Positions 32,729 to 42,791 of a stretch of DNA of 64,000 nt are shown here, piece after piece. Position 1 is the stretch's first letter; each line of letters starts with the position of its first letter. A program made the translations under genes and the position numbers. The notes under the pieces were generated by a model that did no database searches, was not told the DNA's origin, and worked only from the letters and a program-made list of their open reading frames with translations. Source of the stretch: Climacium dendroides (Eukaryota > Streptophyta > Bryopsida > Hypnales > Climaciaceae); contig OX467084.1 in NCBI GenBank assembly GCA_950106755.1, positions 31,685,213-31,749,212 on the forward strand, given 5' to 3'.

Positions 32729-35700
32729 ATGCCAAGGCCTCGAGGAAACCCTACTCCCCGCAAGAAGACAGTGCAGCGTACGGGAGAATGGTCAGCGGAG
32801 GAGGAGGTGGCCCCATACATGCGATTGGCGACGGAGCGCCGCTCCAAGGCGCGAGAGGACCCCTGTGAGCTGCCCGGCAAAGGGAACCGCGCTGGAAGGC
32901 TGCGTTCTCCTCCGCCCAAGCGGAAGCATGTGCTGGTGGAGGTCAACGTGTCCGAGGAGCAGGAGGAGCACGAGGACGATGAAGTAGGGGCGAGCTACGG
33001 CGATGGAAGCGGCGAGTTGAAGGAGCAAGATTGGAGGTATGTGTCCATTTTCTATGTTTCAGTCTTGTATGATGTGACGTCAGTGATAATGGAGGACGTT
33101 TCGTGCATGCTATGATGCTAACAAGCCTTCAACGCCTCTGTGACAGTGCATGCGTTTACGGAGACGTCTCTGACGGCGTTTCCCATGACGTCTCCTATGA
33201 CATCTTTCTTGACGTCTCCTATGACATCTGTCTTGACGTCTCCCATGACATCTTCTTGTTTCCTCTGACGTCAGCACAGATGTGTGTAATTCAATTAGTA
33301 GAAGTTGTTTTCCAATTTATCCTAAACCCTATCGTGAAGCCCTCTTGAATGAAACATTGTTGTCATTTTCATAGCAAGTCCACAGCCCGTGCAATTAGGG
33401 TTTTGTATTTCTACTTCAATTTGACGTCAGAGAGAATCTACCATGTTCATTATAATGTCACGAGGTACATGTACGTTGTTTGGATTGACATATAAAGAAA
33501 CCGTCATTGCAGTAGCGGATCGTTTTTTCATTTCATTGACTGAACTTCAATTAGTTTCAGCTCCTCAATGAATGCATGTAGTCAAACTATTTACCGTCAC
33601 TGAAAGGAAAACAAATTCCTCCTTGGACATGATTTCTCTATTTCTGTGCCAAATGATCGAGAGCATTGACAAACAAAAGTGTGGTCTGTAGTGCTGGCTA
33701 TGAAGCAGCTTTTGGACATGAAGACTCCGGTGACACGGAGGATGTTATTGAAGCAGCACACACCCAAAAGAAGACAAAATCAACGGCGAGTAGTGCTATG
33801 AAGAAACCCATTGAATTGGATGGGAATGGAGAGCCACATGGACCAATGAGAGACCCCCTGACAAAAGACGTCAACAAATATGCAAAGTCCCTTGACCCTA
33901 CAGTAGGCTGGGAGGGGCAGCCTAAGGAATTGAGGAGGACATTGTTCAAGCGCTTGTACTCAGGTATGCCCAAACCAGGTCTATTAAAAATTCCAAACTT
34001 CCTTGTTTGTCATTGCATATGTGCTTGTTTAGTACCATGTCATAAACAACATTGATGTCGTTCATTTGAATGTCATTTGTGACGTTTTTTTGAACACCGT
34101 ATGTCTTCTGGAAGTAACGGATCCTGTGTCTAGGCTTGCCATGTTTTCATTTCCGTTGTCAAGGTTTGTCCCCATTTGCCCCATGGAGGCTTTTTATGTC
34201 TCTTTGGGATACCTTTTTGTCTCCACGAAGAAAGTTTGGTATCACTATCTTCTGTAGGACAAACTAATGGTTGGATTATATTTCAGACTGGCAGATGTGT
34301 GGTCAGTCGGATCGTGTGAGTGAGAAGTTCCTGGGTCCCATTATAACGAAGTCATTGATCACATTGCGGTTCAAGTTGAACCAATTGATTGATGCTGAGA
34401 AGCCCATGCCAGCGGATTTCCATAAGCCGTATTGGGATGGACTTGTTGCTTTGCGGGCCACTAAAGTTGCACAAGCAAAGTCAACGCACATGCGTGCAAT
34501 CTCCAAGGGTAAGGCAAGTGTGCCCACAGCTACAAAGGCTGTTGAGAGGCAAGTTGTGTCTTGCTTGATGAGTGTTGCGCATTCCCCCCCCCATATGAAT
34601 TTTCAGACTCTTTATTTGTTGTTGCGTGATAGTGGGCCTGTCATGGTCTTGTCATGTCTAGCAGGTGTTGTTGTATGTTGCATTATGAAAGACATATGAT
34701 GTTTCAGAAGATGTCTTAGAAGGCGTGTCGTGCTCTTAATGACGTTGTAAACAACAAGACATAATGGGGTTATAGCCAAAGTAATTGAAGTGGTTTACTT
34801 TCGTTGCAAGGCAGCTTCCTTGGTGTCACTAGGATGCAATGCTCTCAAAGAGAATAGCCATAGCAAGCTTAAGAGGCCAATTTTTTCTTTTCTTGTAATA
34901 CAGTAATGTATGCACTGTGGTATTGCAGTCGTTGGTTTTGGGTCACGAACCACTTGATGCAGAGATAGATGCTGAAGTTGCAAAAGAGTTGAAGCGAATT
35001 AGTGAGCGGAAGAACAAAAGCCGCTATGATTACGGACGTGAGCTTGACGAGGTGCGGACACGGATGTCGGAGTTAGAGAGCTCCATGGTCCGCCTTGAAT
35101 CATCGCAGCAGCGGATCGAGGACATGTTGAAGGATGCGCTTCAAGGGAGAGAAGGGCCCACTCCCTGATCATTGGAGGCTGGAATGGACTCCATTCCATT
35201 GGTGAATGAAGCAGCAACAATGCAGCCAATGTCACAGACCACGGCAGCGTGGAAGACGGTACAGTCCGATTTTCTTATGCCTATGCTGCAAACTGATGCC
35301 CCTCCTCTTCAGATTTCAAGCCCTATAGCAGGTGACGTTGTGGAAGACGCAGTCCCTGTTCATGGAGATGTTGCTGGACCCGATGTCCTTGTGATGTCGG
35401 ATGAAGAAACTGCAGACGTGAACGTAGCAGAGGACACCTTGGAGCCAATGTCCACCGAGGCATCAAAATCAACAACTGTGGTCCCCGAAGCAAAGGAAGA
35501 AGACATCCAAGAGGAAGAGGACGATGTCTACGAATTGCCCACCGAAGGCATCGTGGAACTGTTGCCACCACGCGAGGTGAGTAAAGCCCCTTGTAGTAAA
35601 CATGTAGTATGTACTACATGTCGTCCACGCTTGCTATGTGTGACGTTGTTGAAGGCGTCGCAAACTTCTATATCCATCACATCAAATGTCTTCTTTGACG

Positions 35701-36157
35701 TCAAGGGAAATGCATGTAAAGAAGGTGCTTGAGACTTGATTTGTAATTATCTTCTGTGTGTGCTTATGCTTCACAGGAAGACGTTCAAGCACCCGTAGAG
35801 TCAGCACCGGCGGAGTCAACAGGCAGACCTCGTCGTGCAACCAAAGCCATGCCATCAGAGAAGGTTGGGAAGGTACCAACGAAGACAAATGCGTCCAAAG
35901 GAGTAGCACCGAAGCCCGTGGCCACATCTGAAGGTATCCAAGGTCAAGCAAAGGTGAAGACATGTCCATTCACTTCAGTCATTTTTCGTGTCACATGGCG
36001 TGGATGTGAACTTCAACGTCCGTAAGGGTTGTTGGTGTCTTGTATGTGCTCCTTTCTACGTAAGGATGGTTGTATCAATGACTTCATTGGTGCTGAAAAT
36101 GGCAATGGATTGATGCAGGGGGCGAGTAGCAAGAGATCATTGGTCCAGCGAAAGTGA
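32729..36157 (+). pseudogene. TNPA-like CACTA accessory protein gene, six exons, one TGA
   Basis: Exons at 32729-33036, 33692-33963, 34287-34552, 34929-35576, 35777-35953 and 36119-36157 join, with GT..AG sites and matching phases, into 569 codons. The only break is TGA at 35166-35168 (codon 362). The N-terminus is basic with acidic stretches. Around residues 175-280, GWEGQPKELRRTLFKRLYS and YWDGLVALRATKVAQAKSTH resemble the plant Ptta/En-Spm (Transposase_24) region. Residues 310-355 are coiled-coil-like (RMSELESSMVRLESSQQRIE). An acidic then Lys/Pro-rich tail follows. TNPA-type proteins bind subterminal repeats and help pair element ends. A polyadenylation signal follows at 36402. The start could lie further upstream. 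Confidence 0.75.
33187..33252 (+). repeat. GACRTC array with exact 12-bp period
   Basis: GACGTC and GACATC alternate at 33187, 33199, 33211, 33223, 33235 and 33247, a spacing of exactly 12 bases. Further GACGTC copies lie at 33163 and 33267. The array is in intron 1 of the TNPA-like gene. Confidence 0.85.
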
Positions 36158-36159
36158 TA

Positions 36160-37452
36160 TTTGTTCGTAGTGATGTTGTCGTTCATGTATCGGAAGACGT
36201 CAAGGACGTTGAGAAGGACGTCTGATACAACATTCCGTGCTTGTGGTCGTGTTTGCGGGTTTTGTTAAAATTCTTGGACTTGGAGTTCCTAGGACGTAGG
36301 CACTGTGGCAGTATGACGTGAAGTAGGGCTGTGATCCCAGAACGTCAAACACACGCTCATATTGACATTTGAGAAGGTCCTTCAATATGCCTCATTTGAA
36401 CAATAAAGTAACATACATACTTTCCTTAGCCATGGTTGTGTGCTTTTTATTGTTTTCATTTTATGTAGCAATCTTGAATAACATGTAGTCATGGTTGTTG
36501 CAAGTCAAGATATGTAAAGTATCAACCATTTTTAGGGTGTTTGTCAACCACATGCAATCATTCACCAAGTGTTTGTATTCAACCCTAGCCTATGTAGATG
36601 CTAAGGCCATCTCTGAAGTTCTTGGGTCCCAAATTACAGATTGTAAAACATGTTCATGTGTTTCAGCATAGATGTAGCCTAGAGAACCACATTTACAGAG
36701 CCAATAATCCATAAAGGTTGTTAAATGTCAACATCAATGGAAACAATATATGACAACTTTGCCATTGTATGCCATGTCAAATACAACATCCACAGAAACA
36801 GTCCATGTTATTATAGAAGTTATTCCTGATGTTAGTGGCAATGTCCTCATCAATTCTAATGAAGTTGAAAGGAATCCAGTGCACATTGGGTGATATGTCA
36901 AATTAAACATGTATACAAACGTCTAGCTGTTGCTAATGACAATCTATAAAGTTTCTATAACATAATCAACTTGTCTACGTTAACAAGCTGAAATTCACTT
37001 TGATGTCTTTATGAACACGCTGACGTTGGATACAATGTCACCTACAACATGAATCCAACAGCAACAAACACATAAATTTGTCCACGTGTCAACTAACTAG
37101 GATGCGCCACGTCAGATTTTTGTAATTTCCACGTCAGATTTTTTGGGGTCCACATCACTGCCCTGGGCACGAAGGAGGGGAGAAGGAAAAAGTCCACGTG
37201 TCAAAATGTGCCCAAAAAAAAAATGAGGTGGCATTGTGGACCCCTCCACGTGTCACACTTATAGAAGTTTGGAACAAGCCCAAATTTTTTGTGACGTCAC
37301 CAAAAATCGGCATGTTGTTACTGACGTTTTCGAAAATTTACTCAGATTTTTGACGTTTAATTTTTGACGGATTTTGGACGACATCAACGATGATGTCGAC
37401 CCCGTTAAAATGAACACCTGCGCACGTTTTTTTTGACATTAGAAAAAAGCCT
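36160..37452 (+). repeat. Right subterminal region with GACGT/GATGTC motifs
   Basis: After the TNPA-like gene there is no coding sequence. Motif-dense blocks occur at 36190-36230 (two GACGTC and one GACGTT), 37010-37060 and 37285-37400 (TGACGTCACC, CTGACGTTTTCG, TTGACGTTTAAT, GATGATGTCGAC). Repeats of CCACGTGTC(A) occur at 37080-37260. The GTGACGT core is shared with the left subterminal repeats. Confidence 0.65.
36402..36407 (+). terminator. Polyadenylation signal of the TNPA-like gene
   Basis: AATAAA lies 245 bases after the predicted stop codon in a T-rich context. Confidence 0.45.
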
Positions 37453-37466
37453 GTTTTCTTATAGTG
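37453..37466 (-). repeat. Right terminal inverted repeat of the CACTA element
   Basis: GTTTTCTTATAGTG, the exact reverse complement of the left end, followed by CCA. Confidence 0.95.
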
Positions 37467-38171
37467 CCAAATGGGGTGATCCTTCATCCTTAAACAACAA
37501 GTTGGTCATTGTGAAAATCATTTTTTTGGATAGGCTAAGCGTGTGAATTGTTGGCTTAAAAGAATGCAAAAGCACTCATTAGAAGTTAGACAATTAAACT
37601 ACTATAAAAGACATTTCCTTTTCACATAGAATTGGGAGGATGAATAGTTGTACTTCTATCCTACATCCAAAGATTCTTTGTCATTCATCGGCTAGAAAAC
37701 AATCTCTGCATCATTTATGGATTAAATGGACTACTTTAGCAATTGAATGAATCAAGAAAAAATTGTTTTTTCTATTGCAAGAGCCAATCATTGTTTTTGA
37801 TTTCTACACATTTCTTTACAAATTGCAAGTGAATAGATTTTAGGAGACCTATGGTTACAAATAGGTACATGTGTCCAAAATCTTTGAAAATTTATAAATA
37901 ATTCAATAATGCTTGGAATGTTTTGTTTAAAATACTTGTGTTAAATTCCACATTTATTTTCCTTTCTTTGAAAAATAATCTAAAAGTATTTATATGCATG
38001 AAAACCTAAGAAAAGGAAGACAAGTCTTTAGATGGATGCTTTTAAAGAATACCACCTTACACTAAATTTGTATAAGTACAATATAGTGCAGAGCATTCTC
38101 TAGAATCCTAAACTCTAAAACCCTAGACTAAATCTTGATTCTAATGGGCTAAATTATCTACCCTTCTATGG

Positions 38172-38537
38172 CTAATCCCAGATGCTCCAGATTGGCTTTG
38201 TTGCTGGCCTTTCCACTACCTTCTTGCTTTTTGGTTGTGATGGCTCGGAGGCCTCACAATGTAACAATGGTTTAGCTCCCAATGTCGGTGCTTGGCATCT
38301 TGCCTTGGGGTAAATGAAAAGTTTCTTGGAGGGTATCTTGGGAGATGTTGGCTTACCACCCTTCATCTTTCCCTTTTGAGGCAAACCATGTTTCTTCATT
38401 GGCCTCTTCTTGAGCAATGCATGGACCTCATTTTCTAGGCAAATACTCTTCCTCTCACGAGGAGGGTCTGGATATCTTTTTCCAGAATGATTTAAATGCC
38501 AAGATTTAGGAGATATAGGAGCCAGTGGTAATGCCAA
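38172..38537 (-). CDS. Small, highly basic repeat-encoded protein (121 aa)
   Basis: The frame is open from ATG (MALPLAPISPKSWHLNHSGK) to a stop after IWSIWD. It is very rich in Lys, Arg and Pro, with no signal peptide or membrane segment. It has a TATA box (38594-38601 on the complement) 57 bases upstream and an iterated motif block beyond. The same frame is open at 57167-57532, broken at 784-1149 and frameshifted at 47953-48329. Differences between the two open copies are mainly amino-acid changing (Pro to Leu, Ser to Phe or Leu, from C-to-T), so there is no clear sign of purifying selection. I do not recognise the family; DNA or RNA binding would fit the charge but is a guess. Confidence 0.55.
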   Translation of the reverse strand: MALPLAPISPKSWHLNHSGKRYPDPPRERKSICLENEVHALLKKRPMKKHGLPQKGKMKGGKPTSPKIPSKKLFIYPKARCQAPTLGAKPLLHCEASEPSQPKSKKVVERPATKPIWSIWD

Positions 38538-38593
38538 GAGAAGAAGTCAAATAGGGATGCAAAATGAATGAAGGAGCCATGAAAGTTCCATGT

Positions 38594-38601
38594 TATTTAT
38601 A
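38594..38601 (-). promoter_or_regulatory. TATA box of small basic gene (right arm)
   Basis: The minus strand reads TATAAATA in the context AAAGTATAAATAACATGG. Confidence 0.6.
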
Positions 38602-39834
38602 CTTTGGAAAAATGGTATTAGGTGCAAACACTAATTGAAAGTAAAAGTGTTTCAAAGTAAAAGTGTTTTTATTAACTACTATTTCAAACACTAGATTAAA
38701 ACGAGGATTAAAGTAAAATTTTTGTGGTTAACTATTGCTTCAAACATTTTTAAAGTAAAAGTGTTCTAGTTGGCTACTACTTCAAACTAATTTTAAATAG
38801 TGTCTTTTTTACCTATTTTTAAAAAAATTGGAATGTTTGTAATAACTACCTGTTTTTTTAATTACTTCTTAAAGTATTTTTTAATAATCTCTTAAAGTAT
38901 TTCTTAATTACTTCTTAAAGTACTTTTTAATGTCTTTATTAAATATATTTATTGAAGCACTTTTATGTGTTCCTTTTTCTAACTTTTTAAATCTTTTTTT
39001 ATAGGAAATTTTACTACATAAAGTTCCATTTTATGTTCCTTCTTGTGTTATTTTTTTCCTTTTATATTTTATATTTGTTTATTTTAATCTTTGAGATGTT
39101 CATTTTTTGTTCTTTCCTCTATTCATTTTTAAGGTCTTTTTCATGTTTCTTTACATATACTTTTTTGAATATAATAGGTGATGCTCTTTTTAGTGTTCAT
39201 GGCTTGATTGAAAAAATCATGTTCTTCTTAATGATTTCATTAAAGATCTTTTAGTGTTTTTTAAAATTCTATTCAATAATCTTTGAAAAAAAATTAAAAT
39301 GGTCTTTTTATGTTCATTTAATGTTTTTTAGGTCTCGTGTTCTATTTCATACAATTTCTTTTCTTTTTAACCTTTAGGCATTCAGAGTCCTAAAAAGGTT
39401 CATTTTTGGGCAAATTCCCATGATGTCAAATTTAAGTTTTCATTTTCAAAACTTTTTACAAGAAAAATGAAAATGTACTAAGCTTTAGAAATAAATAATT
39501 TTCATTTCATTTGGTCTCTAGTACAATGTTATACCTCCTAAGCACAAAACACTCAAGTTTAGACAAAAGAAAAAAACACAAAAATTGAAATGATTTTTTT
39601 CCATATAGAATTTATATTTGTATCTATTATTCATTAAAGGGCATTAAAGCTACATACCAAAGCAATTTTTCATCTTCAACGTTTGATACTAGCCACCCAA
39701 ATCATCATAAATACCATAGGTCAATTCTAGATTTCCTCAAAATGCAAAGAGAAGGGCTACATTTTGAAAATCTTCAAAATCTAAGAATCTCTTTTGATTT
39801 ATTTGTCTCCCTTGTTTTTCCTTGTTTATTTTCA

Positions 39835-40485
39835 CACTATAAAGAGGCATCTAAATTCTTTTTTTAGTTTTCTCACTTGACTATTTTATATTTGTTTTTA
39901 AATACTTCTATTTATCATTTGTAAAATTTCATTTCTATTTTCGCAATCATTCATATATATTTTATATGCTTTATATGATATTTTGACCTCTATTTTATTT
40001 GTTTTCTTGTAATTTTTTTGGCTATATTCTTTGTATCCATTTTGTTTATTAATCTATGAATACCAAAAACAATTAGACAAATTACAAATGTGTTATATGA
40101 AATATAAATTCTATAACTCTTATAGAAAGTATTTGCAAGGTAGAAAGGTTTTAATTATTTCTAGATTTGTTTCAAATTGGTTTTGAAGACGTAAATTCAA
40201 AAATTCATCAAAATCATAATTTCTATCTTTAGTAATTGAAAATTTCTATGATTGGTCAAACTTCTAATTGCAATCATTTTTTAGAAAAGTACATATACTT
40301 TATATTGAAAACATCAACACTTTTTCCATATAATAAGCTTTACAACACTATGCAATACTAAACACTTTGAACTATTTTCTTGTAACTTTTGTATGATAAT
40401 AGAAATTTTAGCTTAGAATCTAAAAATTAAAAGATAGCATGATCTAGTTTGTTTAGAATTTTTTTGACAAATATTTTTTCCACCC
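39835..40485. other. AT-rich DNA without a gene
   Basis: No coding frame or repeat family member recognised. It opens with CACTATAAAGAGG, which superficially resembles a CACTA terminus but has no partner end. Confidence 0.4.
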
Positions 40486-40489
40486 AAAA

Positions 40490-42000
40490 TGTTACCTTGA
40501 ATTGGATAGTGATCATAAAATGGTTGATTGTGCATTTAGGGGGTATATAATGCTCTTAGTGTAAAACTCAAGATGCTATTTTTGCCTTCAAAATAAGAAG
40601 CTCCATAACTTTCACCTTACTAATCCAAATGGAATGAATTTTTGTTATGATTTTTTGAAACTTTTTCATACAATAGAAGGGCACATTTGTTTTTAGAAAT
40701 ATAATTTATTATTTCAATTGGTGCTTGAGAAAAATTTATGCTACAATAACCTCAAAATAAGTTATCTTTACTATAAAAATAAAGAATGTACCTATTGATT
40801 CAATAATTGGAGTATTTTGGCAACTACCTTGGTTATTGGAGGGCTTCTAGGGTTAGATAAATATTCCTATCAAGATTCACACAAAGAAGAGACTAATCCT
40901 AAAGGAGTGAGGAGGGATTAGAAAACCCTGCCTTGTATGAATGAAAATTTTTACATTTGTTTTTCAAAGATGAAATCTCATACCTATTGTAAGTGCTAAA
41001 AATTTCAAATTCTTTTATGAAAATTTGAAATCACCAAGGAAAAAATGAAGAAAATTGATACCAAGTTAAAAATATCCTCAAAAAATTAAAAAAAAATTTA
41101 CCATAGATGTATATGACAAAGAATGACATCTTTTTTTATAAAGTATAATCCAAAATTGCCATAGATCTAAAAATAAAAAATTTAACCAAGTTTTTATTTT
41201 ATATAGTTTATTTTATTTTTGAGAAATTCCTTTCAAAGTCTGATTTTAGCATCAAAAATTTTGATTTTGAAAAATGATTGATTATGATTTTTCTATTCAA
41301 GATTTTATGCCACAATGTCCATTGCAATCTTGACTTTGTGTAGTGTTGAGGGCTCTTGGAAATGAACCTCAAATACATTAGATCTTGGAGAGAAAATCAC
41401 ATTAGAAATTCATCTAAAAACTTTGTAGAGTAGATTTTTAAAAGCCATAAATTAATTGGATTGTGCATGTTAGGCCCTTTACCCTCATATCTTTTCCTTT
41501 TTAGATTTGACATGTAAAAAGAGAATTAAAAGACTTCAAATCACTTTTACAATTTTAACACTCTCATACGTGATGTTGTTGTGTTTTCTTTTTCTATATG
41601 ATTTGTAACATGTGTAGTTTGAATTTGTATGGTTACAATTCAAAAAAATGATGTGACTTATCAAAGTATTGGCTTTTGTTCAATTTAAAGCAAATTCCTA
41701 GAAGCTGAAAAAAGGCCTCAAACATTTAGGGGTTAAAGGATTGATTGGTGATTACAATGGAAATCATTTTGATTTCATACCTTGTAAATTGTTGACTTAA
41801 AAATAAAGCAAAAGCAATCATTGGAAGTCAAACTATTGTAAAAGACCTCTTTTCACACAAAACTTGGAGGATGAATAGTTGCACTTTTGTCTTGCATGGA
41901 GAGATTCTTTGTCATTCATCAATAAGAAAATGTCCTCAACAATGTTTACAAGTTAAACATCTTCCTCTTTACAAAACTGGATAATACCATAACGAGGGAA
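40490..42000 (-). repeat. Host repeat family, copy 4 (rearranged)
   Basis: A short stretch resembling 8200-8330 in its original orientation (40490-40640) joins directly to the reversed form of the same region (40640-40760). Reversed matches to 12310-12065, then 9265-9140, then about 54190-53400 and finally 37490-37720-type sequence follow. The TTA site of the 2.8-kb insertion is unoccupied at 40997. Confidence 0.6.
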
Positions 42001-42791
42001 TATACAATATTCCCCTCCAAAATTGAATGAAAAAACGTTTTTCCCATCCTACAACAGTGCCACCTGAAGTCATCTGAAATATGCGGCGTCCTCTTAACCG
42101 TAAGTTCGCTCATCATTCCCTACCCAAATGCCCACCTCAGGGAAACCTTCACAACTCTCAATAGAGATTGGTGCCGCTCAAAGGTTTCAAGTTTTCAACT
42201 CGAGAAACTCAAGAATTGGAATTTGAAAGAGGGAGTTGAAAGAGAAAGTAGCAGGTGCCACATGGGCCACAAAGGATGTCATCTTTTCTGATAATTAGGA
42301 GAGCCTGGGTTCCTAACAAAACTTGACTCTAGTAGTAAGATCTATTGGGACCACAAGATTCCGAGCACGCCTTCAGGCTACCTAATAAAGACAGTAAAAA
42401 ATCCAAGGCACCAAATCAATCATGCACAGAAAAGTTGCGAAAACAAAAAGAGTAAATAGAGAAGCCGAAGCGGGCAGAGGATGCTCAAAATGAACACTTC
42501 AAATTGCTCACTATAGAAATACAACAAATGGTATACAGCTGAAGTTGAATGGAAGATGGAATCGAAATCGTTGCAAGGAGATTATCTGACAGGATCCAAG
42601 TGGCTCTCACCACTGGTAGTCCTTCGTCCAGAAGCACATCATGCTCTTTCATTGCTTTCCGGGGCACGTTATCTTCTTTGGAGCCACCAAGACTTGCTCC
42701 AAATAGCAGAGGCGCAGGCGCCGCAGCAGCAGCGAAGTCGCCTTCCGAGCCTGATTTCACCTTCATCCTCTTCTTATTGAGAGAATTCTTT

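Larger units (their letters stand above)
21014..37466. mobile_element. CACTA (En/Spm-type) transposon, 16.45 kb
   Basis: The termini are perfect 14-bp inverted repeats beginning CACTATAAGAAAAC. A 3-bp CCA duplication (21011-21013 and 37467-37469) flanks the element, and two unoccupied copies of the same locus (1855 and 56473) confirm the exact ends. Inside are a minus-strand TNPD/tnp2-type transposase gene and a plus-strand TNPA-like gene, arranged head to head, plus a CCGGTT-rich segment with a gag-like frame. Both genes have stop codons, so this copy is probably not autonomous now. CACTA elements move by cut and paste and characteristically make 3-bp duplications. Confidence 0.95.
37467..39834 (-). 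repeat. Right arm of the inverted repeat, outer part
   Basis: Reverse complement of 1857 down to 1 of copy 1 up to about 39345. It then remains similar to 58345-58848, showing that the family extends beyond the window's left edge. Similarity to the other copy stops at about 39834. Confidence 0.8.

Noticed and set aside
35323..35571. Minus-strand frame of 82 codons
   Set aside because: Antisense of exon 4 of the TNPA-like gene.
39835..39850. CACTATAAAGAGG as a further CACTA end
   Set aside because: Only the first eight bases agree with the known terminus, and no partner end or subterminal repeats were found.
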